Below, piece by piece: positions 1 to 7,114 of a stretch of DNA of 8,078 nucleotides (the first letter of the stretch is position 1; every line of letters begins with the position of its first letter). The DNA is from Kiritimatiellia bacterium. GTDB lineage: Bacteria > Verrucomicrobiota > Kiritimatiellia > RFP12 > UBA1067. The DNA is taken from assembly GCA_017411125.1 (NCBI GenBank), contig JAFPNP010000300.1:1-8078 (forward strand). The letters are read 5' to 3'. Under the pieces are notes generated by a model. That model did no database searches. It saw only the letters and a list, made by a program, of their open reading frames with translations, and was not told where the DNA came from. Both the position numbers and the translations under genes were made by a program.

Positions 1-555
1 AAGATCGACCTCGTGTTCTTCGGCGACTCCATCACTCACAACTGGGAAGGCCCGGGCAAGGCTTCGCTCGCCAAGCTCAGGAAAACATACTCCGTCCTGA
101 ACATCGGCTACGGCGGCGACCGCACGCAGCATCTCGTGTGGCGCGGCGAAAACGGCGAACTGGACGGCTACGAAGCCAAGTGCGTCATGCTCATGATCGG
201 CACGAACAACTCCCGCTCGGACAGCCCGGAAGACGTCGCCCTCGGCATCCGCCGCATCCTCGACATAATCGCGGCCAAGCAGCCCAAAGCCAAGACGCTT
301 CTGCTGCCAATTTTCCCGCGCGGCGCCAGCGCAAACGACAACCTGCGCAAAAACAACGAGAAGGTCAACGCGATCGTGAAAAACTACGCGGACGGCAAGA
401 AGGTCGTCTGGGTGGACTTCAACTCCAAGTTCCTCGACGCCAATGGCGACACGAAGTGGATCATGCGCGACCGTCTGCATCCGAACGCAAAGGGTTACAG
501 CGACATCTGGATGCCCGCCGTCCTTCCCTACTTCCGCGAAGCGTGCGGCAAATAA
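1..555 (+). CDS. SGNH/GDSL-family hydrolase, PAF-acetylhydrolase-like (5' end missing)
   Basis: The open frame enters from the left edge and ends at TAA 553-555, giving 184 visible residues. All family blocks are present: block I GDSITHNW (nucleophile Ser10 of the visible part), block II NIGYGGDRTQ (oxyanion Gly, about 35-42), block III MIGTNN (Gly67, Asn69) and block V DRLHPN (Asp157 and His160, completing the triad). The GGDRTQHLVWR, IGTNN and LLPIFPRG segments are characteristic of the platelet-activating-factor acetylhydrolase-like branch of SGNH hydrolases. These act as esterases or acetylesterases, often on acylated carbohydrates in bacteria. The substrate cannot be read from the sequence. 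Because block I lies only about ten residues from the edge, what is missing is the N-terminus, possibly with a signal peptide or another fused domain. A GTG at 13 is open but lies inside the strand leading to block I, so it is not a credible start. It is convergent with the recombinase gene, with 18 bp between the two stops. Confidence 0.92.
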   Translation, partial: KIDLVFFGDSITHNWEGPGKASLAKLRKTYSVLNIGYGGDRTQHLVWRGENGELDGYEAKCVMLMIGTNNSRSDSPEDVALGIRRILDIIAAKQPKAKTLLLPIFPRGASANDNLRKNNEKVNAIVKNYADGKKVVWVDFNSKFLDANGDTKWIMRDRLHPNAKGYSDIWMPAVLPYFREACGK

Positions 556-561
556 GACGCC

Positions 562-573
562 GCCTTCGAAGGC
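562..573. other. Short palindrome between convergent stops
   Basis: GCCTTCGAAGGC is a perfect 12-bp palindrome that fills most of the 18-bp gap between the hydrolase stop (553-555, +) and the recombinase stop (576-574, -). It could form only a short GC hairpin, and no T-tract follows on either strand. A role as a weak bidirectional terminator is possible but not supported beyond its position. Confidence 0.25.
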
Positions 574-1554
574 CTACCTGGCGCGCGGGTGGGCCTTCAT
601 GTATTCGTCTTTGAGCCGCTCGACGGACACGTGGGTGTAGATCTGCGTCGTCGCGAGCGAACTGTGGCCCAGCATTTCCTGCACGCTGCGCAGGTCGGCG
701 CCCGCATCCAGCAGATGCGTCGCGAAACTGTGGCGGAGTTTGTGCGGCGTCAGGTCGTGCGGCAGGTCTGCCGCCGCAAGCCATCTCTTCATGCGCCGCT
801 GCGCTTCGCGCGGCGTGAAGGCGAGGCCGCGCTCGTTCAAAAACACGTTTGCCGCGTCCGCGCCACCGTCCGGGAACAACCCCTCTGCCGCCGCGCGCAG
901 CGTCTGCAGAGCCTTGCAGGCCGGCTTGCCGAGAATGCAAAGCCGCTGCTTGCCGCCCTTGCCGAACACTATCACGCTTCCGTTGTCGAAGCGTATCTGA
1001 CGCCATGAGAGCGCGATGACCTCCGATATGCGGCAACCCGTCGAGTAAAGCATCTCGAACAGCGCGGCGTCGCGCAGGCAGGCGTACTCTTCGTGCTGCG
1101 AAACCGCCAGCCCCGCCGCCCTGCGCCGCGCAAGATCGAAAACGGGAGCCTCGAGAAACCGCCGCACCTCGTCCTTGGAGAACACCTTGGGCAGCGGCTT
1201 GGGCAGTTTCGGGCCGCGAAGACGGGCAAAAGGATTGTCTGCCACGCGCCCGTCCCTTACGAGGAAGCGGAAGAACGTGCGCAGACACGCGACCTTGCGG
1301 CGCGTCGTTGTGGCGAACGCCTTTTCCCGGGCGAACGCCATCAAGAAGGCTTTGGCGTCGTCCGGCGTCACGGCGGCCCAGTCAAACGGCGGTCTGGCGT
1401 CAACGCCCCAGCGAAAGGCGGCGAACTGCTCCAAGTCCACCTCGTAGCCCGTCACGGTGAGCGCGGAGGCGTTCTTCTCGGCTAGCAGATACGTGCGGAA
1501 GCGGCGGACGGACAGGTCCTCGCCCGTGGCATGGTTCGTCGGGAGGGACGTTAT
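574..1554 (-). CDS. xerC: XerC/XerD-type tyrosine recombinase (non-canonical start)
   Basis: Site-specific tyrosine recombinase, probably the chromosome-dimer resolution enzyme acting at dif. Read from ATA at 1554-1552 it is 326 aa, close to the usual ~300. An N-terminal SAM-like core-binding domain (about 16-110, including RRFRTYLLAEKNAS and FFRFLVRDGRVADNPF) is followed by the catalytic domain. All catalytic residues are visible: Arg175 (TGCRISEV), Lys199 (GKGGKQR), His271 and Arg274 (HKLRHSFATH), His297 (LGHSS) and Tyr306 (QIYTHV), with XerD-like spacing. The frame is open further upstream, but there it is only the out-of-frame shadow of topA. The start is odd: no ATG, GTG or TTG occurs between the topA end and GTG 1455-1453, which would remove the first helix of the binding domain. 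A strong AAGGAGG lies 4 nt before ATA and 7 nt before ACG, and CTG 1515-1513 is a third option. The gene overlaps the topA stop and is probably co-transcribed with it. Assignment to XerC rather than XerD is tentative; the Xer family call is firm. Confidence 0.9.
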   Translation of the reverse strand: MTSLPTNHATGEDLSVRRFRTYLLAEKNASALTVTGYEVDLEQFAAFRWGVDARPPFDWAAVTPDDAKAFLMAFAREKAFATTTRRKVACLRTFFRFLVRDGRVADNPFARLRGPKLPKPLPKVFSKDEVRRFLEAPVFDLARRRAAGLAVSQHEEYACLRDAALFEMLYSTGCRISEVIALSWRQIRFDNGSVIVFGKGGKQRLCILGKPACKALQTLRAAAEGLFPDGGADAANVFLNERGLAFTPREAQRRMKRWLAAADLPHDLTPHKLRHSFATHLLDAGADLRSVQEMLGHSSLATTQIYTHVSVERLKDEYMKAHPRAR

Positions 1555-4142
1555 GCCTCCTCCTTCTCGGAACGCACGTCTTCCGCCATGGCGTCCGCCT
1601 TCGCGTCCTTGGCGGCGTTCGGAGCCTTCTCGCGATGCGGCAGATCCCGGAGGCCAAGCTTGTCGGCGACGGACTCGAACGACGGAATCTGTTCGCGGTA
1701 CGTCACGCACACGCGGCGGAGCGCCATGGCCTGACGCGGCGAAAGCGAACTGCGGCGCGCATACTGGTCGCGCAGGGATTCCACGAACTCGCGGTCGTTG
1801 TAGACTTTGCGCCCGCGGCGAACCGGCTCCTTCCATTCGGTGACCGATTCGAGAAGCTTCAGCAAATCTGGCACGGCGGGATCCACCGGAGCGATCTCGA
1901 ACCCGCCGGGCACGTAGGGCGCGAGACGGGCGCGCACCTGCTCGGCGTCGTCGAGAGCGCCGGCGTTCTCGCCGACGCTGCGAGCCAGAATCGAGAACTG
2001 CTTCGCGGACAGCCGGCGTCCACGGTCCACCTGTTCGCGCAAGGAGTTGAGGAACGGGTTTTTCGTGAGGCCGCCGATGCGGTCGATGGTGAGGAAGCAC
2101 CACTTCACGAGTTCTTCCGACGGCGCGTTCTTCACGCGGTCTACCTCCGGACCGTAACCCAGATCCACGAGACGCATCTCGCCGTCGAGTATCTGGTCGC
2201 GGTACGCCACGGCGATCTTGACAAGCGCCTGCAGCTGTTTCTCGGAGACCGGCTTGACGCCCTCGTCCATCTGCTTGCGCACGGAATCGATGAACTCCTT
2301 GTCGCCGAACGTGCGCTTCCCGATCGTCATGGGCGGACGCCAATTCTTGACTTCGTCCAGCAGAAGGAACAATGCGTTGAACTTTTCCGGCGGCGGCGGC
2401 GGATCCTGGGCCGCCTCCATCCAGCCGGTGAACTTGCGATAGAAGTCGGAGAGCATCTCGTCGCCCTTCTCCTTACCTTCTTCCACCTTGTCCAGCTCGC
2501 CTTCCATCTGCGCCGTGTAGCCTACGTTGAACAACGGCTCTATCTTTTTCACCAGCCAGTCGTTCACGTCCATGCCGCGCTGCGTCGGCACGAGCTGCCG
2601 CGCCTCCTGCGTCGCGTACTGGCGGTCCAGAAGCACCTTTATCGTCTGCGCGTAAGTGGACGGCCTGCCCACGCCGTTTTCTTCCAGAGCCTTCACCAGA
2701 GCCGCCTCTGAGAAACGCGGCGGCGGCTTCGTCTCCTTGCGGTCGGAAAGCCAGCGCTCCGGCGCGAGAATCTCGCCCTCGGCAAGCGGCGGAAGCGACT
2801 TAACCTCGTCGCTATCCTCGTCCGTACCGTCCGCAGCCTTGGACTTCTTCGCCGCCGCCTTCATCACGGCAAGGAAACCGTCGAACGCCACGGCTGTGGT
2901 GGACGCTGTGAACAGATACGAATGGCGCAGCGAATCCTTCTCGGCCTCCAGCGAAACCGTCTTCTGCACAAGGCGGGCGTCGGCCATCTGGGACGCCACG
3001 AATCTACGCCAGATAAGGTCGTAGAGCTTCGCGCCGGAAGCTTCCAGCCCCGCGTCGCCCGGATGTACGCGCACGTCGGTAGGGCGGATCGCTTCGTGGG
3101 CTTCCTGCGCATTCGCCTTGGACTTGTAGAAGTTCGGCTTCTCCGGCACGAACTCCGCGCCGAACTCCGACGAAATCAAATCCTTCGCGGCGGCGCGCGC
3201 CTCGGCCGCTATGTTCACGCTGTCCGTTCTCATGTAGGTGATAAGACCGGCTTCGTACAGCTTCTGCGCAATCGACATCGTGCGGTGCGGAGAAAACCCG
3301 CATACGCTCGACGCGGCCTGCTGCAAAGTGGACGTGGTGAACGGCGGGTACGCATGGCGCGTCTTCGGCGTCTCCTTCAATCCCGCCACGCGCAGCCGCG
3401 CCCCGTCAAGATCGTCCACTATCATCGCCGCCTGCTCCTGGCTCTTGACGTCCGGCTTTTCGCCGTCCATGCGAGAGAGCTTCGCGATGAACGCGGTGTC
3501 CTTCGAGCCCTTCGACGTCTCCACGCCGATGATCCAGTACGCCACAGGAACGAACGCCGAAATCTCGCGTTCGCGCTCGACGAGCAGCCGCAGGGCGACA
3601 GACTGCACGCGGCCGGCGGAAAGCGACTTGCCGTACTGGAGGTTCTTCCACAGCAGCGCGGACACCTTGAACCCGACAAGCCGGTCCAATATCCTGCGCG
3701 CCTGCTGCGCGTCGACACGCGCCAGGTCGATGTCGCGCGGATGCGCGACGGCGTCGAGAACCGCGCGCTTCGTTATTTCGTTGTACGTGACGCGATGGAC
3801 CGGCTTGCCCTTCGTCACGCCATCCAGCACCTCGCTGAGATGCCATGCAATAGCTTCGCCTTCGCGGTCGGGGTCGGGCGCGAGATACACCTCGTCCGCC
3901 TCCTTCGCAGCCTTGCGGAGGCCGGTCACGACATCTTTCTTCTCGGGCGACACCTCGTATGCCGGAATGAACGTCCATGCATCCTTGCGACCATCGACCG
4001 GCGCTATCTTTATGGAAAGTCCTCTCTTCGACAAATCCCTGACATGCCCGACGGAAGACTTCACCGTGAAGTCTCCGCCCAGGTACTTGCCGATCGTTTT
4101 GGCCTTCGCCGGCGATTCCACTATCAACAGTTTCTTGCTCAT
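1551..4142 (-). CDS. topA: DNA topoisomerase I (type IA), without zinc ribbons
   Basis: Type IA topoisomerase that relaxes negative supercoils through a covalent tyrosine-DNA intermediate. Residue numbers count from the first of two adjacent ATGs (4145). The second ATG (4142) is chosen because AAGG lies 6 nt before it against 3 nt before the first, so the product is 863 or 864 aa. The TOPRIM domain is at 4-120, with KLLIVESPAKAKTI (Glu10) and the metal-binding DPDREGEA (Asp91, Asp93, Glu95). The decatenation gate follows with QQARRILDRLVGF, LSAGRVQSVALRLL (about 175-189) and the catalytic Tyr304 in LITYMRTDS. QEAHEAIRPTD (347-357) and GVGRPSTYA (491-499) are also standard. After about residue 590 the usual Cys4 zinc ribbons are absent; only three Cys occur in the whole protein. 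The tail instead has three copies of an FxxSLRxQ...LSxxQ module, then a charged Lys/Glu/Ala end. It is likely transcribed with the recombinase downstream and preceded by an AT-rich 86-bp gap. Confidence 0.96.
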   Translation of the reverse strand: MSKKLLIVESPAKAKTIGKYLGGDFTVKSSVGHVRDLSKRGLSIKIAPVDGRKDAWTFIPAYEVSPEKKDVVTGLRKAAKEADEVYLAPDPDREGEAIAWHLSEVLDGVTKGKPVHRVTYNEITKRAVLDAVAHPRDIDLARVDAQQARRILDRLVGFKVSALLWKNLQYGKSLSAGRVQSVALRLLVEREREISAFVPVAYWIIGVETSKGSKDTAFIAKLSRMDGEKPDVKSQEQAAMIVDDLDGARLRVAGLKETPKTRHAYPPFTTSTLQQAASSVCGFSPHRTMSIAQKLYEAGLITYMRTDSVNIAAEARAAAKDLISSEFGAEFVPEKPNFYKSKANAQEAHEAIRPTDVRVHPGDAGLEASGAKLYDLIWRRFVASQMADARLVQKTVSLEAEKDSLRHSYLFTASTTAVAFDGFLAVMKAAAKKSKAADGTDEDSDEVKSLPPLAEGEILAPERWLSDRKETKPPPRFSEAALVKALEENGVGRPSTYAQTIKVLLDRQYATQEARQLVPTQRGMDVNDWLVKKIEPLFNVGYTAQMEGELDKVEEGKEKGDEMLSDFYRKFTGWMEAAQDPPPPPEKFNALFLLLDEVKNWRPPMTIGKRTFGDKEFIDSVRKQMDEGVKPVSEKQLQALVKIAVAYRDQILDGEMRLVDLGYGPEVDRVKNAPSEELVKWCFLTIDRIGGLTKNPFLNSLREQVDRGRRLSAKQFSILARSVGENAGALDDAEQVRARLAPYVPGGFEIAPVDPAVPDLLKLLESVTEWKEPVRRGRKVYNDREFVESLRDQYARRSSLSPRQAMALRRVCVTYREQIPSFESVADKLGLRDLPHREKAPNAAKDAKADAMAEDVRSEKEEA
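1555..1565 (-). promoter_or_regulatory. Strong Shine-Dalgarno inside the topA 3' end, for the recombinase
   Basis: On the minus strand the last codons of topA read AAGGAGGAGGC directly before ATAACG. AAGGAGG (1565-1559) is a near-perfect anti-SD match, placed 4 nt before ATA and 7 nt before ACG. It encodes Lys-Glu-Glu-Ala of TopA, so it serves both coding and probably initiation. It supports re-initiation or coupling at the topA stop despite the lack of a standard start codon. Confidence 0.55.
1686..2369 (-). repeat. Three degenerate protein repeats in the TopA C-terminal tail
   Basis: Within TopA, residues about 593-652, 676-726 and 760-820 each carry the pattern F-x-x-S-[VL]-R-x-Q, about six residues, then [VL]-S-x-[KR]-Q, followed by a hydrophobic helix. 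The visible cores are FIDSVRKQ...VSEKQ, FLNSLREQ...LSAKQ and FVESLRDQ...LSPRQ. Copies 1 and 3 are also preceded by a similar W-x-x-P...G-[KR] stretch and end in a shared YR[DE]QI. The middle copy is shorter. The copies have diverged at DNA level, so these are old duplications, not a recent tandem array. Their place suggests they replace zinc ribbons as DNA- or protein-contacting modules, which is inference. Confidence 0.7.
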
Positions 4143-4145
4143 CAT

Positions 4146-4231
4146 CTACCTTTGCGCTATCTTTCCCTCAAAATGGAAGAACGTAGTTTACAAAATCACG
4201 GACAAAAAATCCATAGATAATTTCATTAAAA
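4146..4231 (-). promoter_or_regulatory. AT-rich gap upstream of topA, possible promoter region
   Basis: This 86-bp gap separates the lipoprotein stop (4234-4232) from topA and is markedly more AT-rich than the genes around it. On the minus strand it has a run of six T (about 4209-4204) without a convincing hairpin before it, a possible -10 around TGTAAACT (about 4192-4185) without a good -35, and the ribosome binding sequence AAAGGTAG directly before ATGATG. A topA promoter here is plausible from composition and position only. Confidence 0.35.
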
Positions 4232-5692
4232 TCAACGAAACATTCCGAGACGCAAAACGGGGAACACGGACTCAACAAGTGTATCGTCCAAATCGAAAAG
4301 CGCAACCCCCGCGAAACCGGCCTTCCGGGCGAGGCTTATCTGATCCACCACCTGCGCGGCGGAAAGCTTTGATTCGTTCGCCGTAACGCCAATGCCGCCG
4401 ATGATGCGACGGGCGCGAGCCTTGACCGCTCCTTGCCTGGCGACCAGCGCGGCATAGCGCGAGCGATCCTCCACGTAGTTCATCGGCACGGCGTAGTCCA
4501 CGAGTCCGGCATCGATCCACGCAGTCCAATCCTGCCCCACCGAAGCGACGCACGACTGGTGGTTCGCAAGCACCGCTGCCGTAAGCCATGCGCCGGGGCG
4601 CTCCGCCCGCAGTCTCTTGCGCACGGATTCCACGAACGTCGTTACGCTTCGAGCGGCGTTCGGCGGCTTTGGCGTTCCTTCGTACCAGCGGACGAAATCA
4701 AGGTGTATTCCCGAAACCGGATAGTTGCGGGCGATTTCGCATATCGACTTCACCATGCGCCAGCGCAAATCGGGGTTTGACGGGTCGAGATATTCGGTAA
4801 GCGCTCCGCTTCCGTTCCTGACGCGCCATCCCTTTTTCTGGAATGCAAGCATGTAGGCCGCGTCGGAGCGCGTCGCGTTGAAACATATCACCCATGCGTG
4901 CACGCGCACGCCGGCTCCTCGGGCGGCGGCCAGGCACGCCGCCAGCTGGTCGCCGTGGCGAAAGTACTCCTTCGAGCGCGGAAGCACGCCGGAGGCGTAG
5001 TGCGCAAACCCCGCGCCCGCTACGTTCACGAAAAGGTCGGTGACGCCGTTCGCCCGCAGCACGCGGAACGTGCGCGGCCAGTCGCCCGGATAAAGGCCGA
5101 GGCCGGAGTGTTCCCAGACGGCGTGTATTTCGCCCTTGCGCGGACTCTGCGAGCGGCCAAGCGCGGACGCCGCCGCGAACATGGTCTTTCTTTGCCGCTC
5201 CCACGCCCTTCGGTTCCACGCTCCTGGAACTACGGCCCCGACGATATGCAGCAAAGTGCGCTCCTTCGCGTCTTCGCTGTCGCGTACCTTGAGTACCGGA
5301 CGTGCGCCGACGACGGATACAACCTGCGGCGAGGCGGAATATACCGGGCGCACCACGCCGCCGCCGCCCCTGAATCTGGCCAGCGCGGCCACCTGCACGG
5401 GCGTAGGCTTCGTGCAGGCTACAAGAAAAACCAAATCGCGTCCGGAAAGCGCGGAGGAAAGAGTAGTGTCTGAAACCAAATCCGCGCGCACTCCATTACG
5501 TTCGAGAATGTGCGCCACGCCGTCCGCAAGCGACGCCGCATACACGCGCTCCTCCGCCGGAACGGCAGCAACGGATTTCACTACCGCTATGCGTGCCTTG
5601 CCGGGACGCGCTGCCTTCGACGAACCGCTCGTGCCGCACGCGCAGAACGCCGCCGCAAACACGGCGACCGCATATCGGAAAACGCCTCTCAT
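4232..5692 (-). CDS. Predicted lipoprotein with GHL10 (YngK-like) glycosyl-hydrolase-like domain
   Basis: 486-aa predicted exported protein. The start at 5692 is chosen because its ATG overlaps the trmD stop (ATGA), and it gives a clean signal peptide: MRGVFR, a hydrophobic stretch at 4-18, then a lipobox-like FCA-Cys19 and a Gly/Ser-rich linker. An in-frame ATG 15 bp upstream (5707) is possible but would lie inside trmD. Residues about 33-155 look like an alpha/beta accessory domain. Residues about 188-485 fit the glycosyl-hydrolase-like 10 family (DUF187, TIM-barrel type): NGVTDLFVNVAGAGFAHY, GVRVHAWVICFN (261-272), YLDPSNPDLRWRMV (301-314), GIHLDFVRWYEG with the conserved Asp332, DYAVPMNYVED, and a last strand AGVALFDLDD. 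Related proteins are linked to cell-wall or polysaccharide metabolism, but activity is poorly established for the family. Coupling to a tRNA methyltransferase gene is unusual. The family call is good; substrate and lipidation are inference. Confidence 0.85.
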   Translation of the reverse strand: MRGVFRYAVAVFAAAFCACGTSGSSKAARPGKARIAVVKSVAAVPAEERVYAASLADGVAHILERNGVRADLVSDTTLSSALSGRDLVFLVACTKPTPVQVAALARFRGGGGVVRPVYSASPQVVSVVGARPVLKVRDSEDAKERTLLHIVGAVVPGAWNRRAWERQRKTMFAAASALGRSQSPRKGEIHAVWEHSGLGLYPGDWPRTFRVLRANGVTDLFVNVAGAGFAHYASGVLPRSKEYFRHGDQLAACLAAARGAGVRVHAWVICFNATRSDAAYMLAFQKKGWRVRNGSGALTEYLDPSNPDLRWRMVKSICEIARNYPVSGIHLDFVRWYEGTPKPPNAARSVTTFVESVRKRLRAERPGAWLTAAVLANHQSCVASVGQDWTAWIDAGLVDYAVPMNYVEDRSRYAALVARQGAVKARARRIIGGIGVTANESKLSAAQVVDQISLARKAGFAGVALFDLDDTLVESVFPVLRLGMFR

Positions 5693-6387
5693 CCGCCGAT
5701 CGCCCATGTTCCGCCGCGCTCGATCAAATCCGGACGGCGGCGGGAAGTGAGATCGATAGCCTGGCGCTTTCGCCACGAAGCGGCCCTGCCGTGATCGCCG
5801 TCGACGAGTTCGCCCGGCACCGCAAGGCCGCGATAGACCGGCGGACGCGTATACTGCGGCGATTCCAGCAGCCCGTCTTCTCCAAACGACTCCGCCGCAG
5901 TCGCGGCGGCGCCGCCTCCCAGCACGCCTGGAATCAGACGCACGGCGGAATCGACCATCGCCGCCACGGGAATCTCTCCGCCAGTCAGCACGAAGTCGCC
6001 CATCGACACTTCGTCCGTGGCGAGACGGCGCACCCGCTCGTCTATGCCCTCGTAGTGTCCGCACAGAAACACCAGATGCCCTGCGCGCGAGAAGTCTTCG
6101 GCAATGCGCTGCGTATACGGAACTCCGGCCGGAGTGGCGAGGACGATACGCGCACCCGGCGTGCGGACGGCCTCCACGGCCTCGGTCCACACGTCCGGCT
6201 TCATCAGCATGCCCGGCCCGCCGGAATACGGCTTGTCGTCGACCGTGCGCCGCTGGTCGCGGGCGAAGTCGCGCAAATCCACAGTGCGAACAAAAACCTT
6301 TCCCATGCGCGCCGCACGGGAAAGGATGCTCTCACCGAGAAATCCGCGGAACATCTCCGGGAACACGGTGATGATATCGATACGCAT
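5689..6387 (-). CDS. trmD: tRNA (guanine-N1)-methyltransferase TrmD
   Basis: Methylates G37 at N1 in tRNAs with G at position 36, using S-adenosylmethionine, and so prevents +1 frameshifting. It is 232 aa, slightly shorter than the ~245-255 aa of many homologues, with the difference at the C-terminus. Family features in order: MRIDIITVFPEMF at the N-terminus, DDKPYSGGPGMLMKPD (50-65), the SPOUT trefoil-knot segments LCGHYEGIDERV (108-119) and GDFVLTGGEIP (130-140), the catalytic Asp171 in EDGLLESPQYTRP, and the C-terminal RRPDLI. The start at 6387 overlaps the rplS stop by one base (TAATG), which indicates translational coupling. Upstream in-frame codons lie inside rplS and do not resemble TrmD. 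The stop overlaps the next gene in an ATGA arrangement. Confidence 0.97.
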   Translation of the reverse strand: MRIDIITVFPEMFRGFLGESILSRAARMGKVFVRTVDLRDFARDQRRTVDDKPYSGGPGMLMKPDVWTEAVEAVRTPGARIVLATPAGVPYTQRIAEDFSRAGHLVFLCGHYEGIDERVRRLATDEVSMGDFVLTGGEIPVAAMVDSAVRLIPGVLGGGAAATAAESFGEDGLLESPQYTRPPVYRGLAVPGELVDGDHGRAASWRKRQAIDLTSRRRPDLIERGGTWAIGG

Positions 6388-6755
6388 TATTTCTTGACGA
6401 GCTTGCGAACCGCCTTGTGGCTGCAGAACGTGCGTTCCGTGTAGAGCTTGCTGCGCCAAGAAGAATTCTTCTTAACGACGACGATCTTCTCGACGGCGGG
6501 GCTGTTGAACGGGAAGAGCTTCTCCACGCGCACGCCGTACGCGTCACGCGACACGGTGAAGTTGCCGGAGGCATTCTTCCTGCCGTTGTCGATGGCAAGC
6601 ACCTTGCCTTCGAAGTCTTGCACGCGGGTCTTCTCGCCTTCCTTGATGCGAACCGACACGCGCACCACGTCGCCGGCGTGGAAATCCGGGAAGTTCTTCT
6701 CGGCCAGCTTGGCCGTCTGTTCGGCGTTTATCTTTTCAAGAATCTTGATAGCCAT
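6387..6755 (-). CDS. rplS: 50S ribosomal protein L19
   Basis: Large-subunit ribosomal protein at the 30S-50S interface. It is 122 aa against the usual ~115. The L19 signature is clear: FHAGDVVRVSVRIKEGEKTR, VQDFEGKVLAI, a FTVSRDAYGVRVEKLFPFNSP core, and SKLYTER in place of the more common AKLYYLR. The C-terminus (TFCSHKAVRKLVKK) is basic and differs from the usual GKAARIKE-type ending. AGGT lies 6 nt before ATG. It follows rpsP by 22 bp and overlaps trmD by 1 bp, so the three are almost certainly one transcript. Confidence 0.97.
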   Translation of the reverse strand: MAIKILEKINAEQTAKLAEKNFPDFHAGDVVRVSVRIKEGEKTRVQDFEGKVLAIDNGRKNASGNFTVSRDAYGVRVEKLFPFNSPAVEKIVVVKKNSSWRSKLYTERTFCSHKAVRKLVKK

Positions 6756-6777
6756 GACTTACCTGCACTTTAGTGGA

Positions 6778-7029
6778 TTATGCCTTGGGCGCAGCCTTGC
6801 GGGCGCGGCGGATCAGGGAGGCGACGGTAGTGGAGGGCTTGGCTCCACGCTTCAGCCAGTCATCGACACGCGCAAGGTCGATCTTGAAGTTTTCGTCCTT
6901 GATTGCCGTATCGTACCAGCCAAGGATTTCAAGGAACTTGCCGTCGCGGGGCGAACGTTCGTCCGCCGCCACGATGCGATAGGTCGCGTGGTTCTTGCAC
7001 CCTGTGCGACGCATTCTGAGTTTGACCAT
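6778..7029 (-). CDS. rpsP: 30S ribosomal protein S16
   Basis: Small-subunit assembly protein, 83 aa, a normal length. The family pattern is complete: MVKLRMRRTGCKNHATYRIVAADERSPRDG at the N-terminus, then FLEILGWYD, the DLARVDDWLKRGAKPS segment and a basic Arg/Lys/Ala tail. The ATG at 7029 has AAGG about 10 nt upstream in an A-rich leader. It is the first gene of the minus-strand block and has a recognisable promoter just upstream, with an inferred leader of about 27 nt. Confidence 0.97.
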   Translation of the reverse strand: MVKLRMRRTGCKNHATYRIVAADERSPRDGKFLEILGWYDTAIKDENFKIDLARVDDWLKRGAKPSTTVASLIRRARKAAPKA

Positions 7030-7062
7030 TTTTCTTAAACCTTTTTCTCGTGTGAAGTCAGT

Positions 7063-7091
7063 ATTTTAACATATCCCGTTTCATAATGCAA
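7063..7091 (-). promoter_or_regulatory. Sigma-70-type promoter for the rpsP operon
   Basis: On the minus strand TTGCAT (7091-7086), a 17-bp spacer and TAAAAT (7068-7063) form a good housekeeping promoter. TG one base before the -10 makes it an extended -10 element. The transcript would begin near 7056, leaving about 27 nt before the rpsP ATG. The location, correct spacing and AT-rich setting support it. The -35 matches the consensus only in its first three bases. Confidence 0.7.
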
Positions 7092-7096
7092 GAGGT

Positions 7097-7114
7097 AAAA
7101 ACGTAAACGTTTTT
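7097..7114. promoter_or_regulatory. Perfect inverted repeat upstream of the rpsP -35, possible operator or UP-like element
   Basis: AAAAACGT and ACGTTTTT form 8-bp perfect arms separated by AA. The site starts 5 bp upstream of the rpsP -35 hexamer. Such a short-spaced palindrome could bind a dimeric regulator, and its A/T tracts could also act as an UP element. As a hairpin its loop is too small unless the arm ends open. Function is inferred from position and symmetry only. Confidence 0.4.

Noticed and set aside
1555..2343. Long in-frame upstream extension of the recombinase reading frame to a Met at 2343
   Set aside because: It lies entirely in another frame of topA, is full of Arg/Gly from GC-rich antiphase codons and has no domain signature. 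The Xer fold begins only after the topA stop.
2922..4386. Large plus-strand open frames of about 380-430 codons opposite topA
   Set aside because: They are antisense to a fully supported topA, have biased Arg/Leu/Ser composition and match no family; they are GC-driven shadows.
7063..7090. dif-like string (TTTAACATAT ... ATAATGCA), tempting because a Xer gene is nearby
   Set aside because: The left arm resembles a XerD site, but the right arm matches only with wrong spacing, and the same bases are fully explained as the rpsP promoter.
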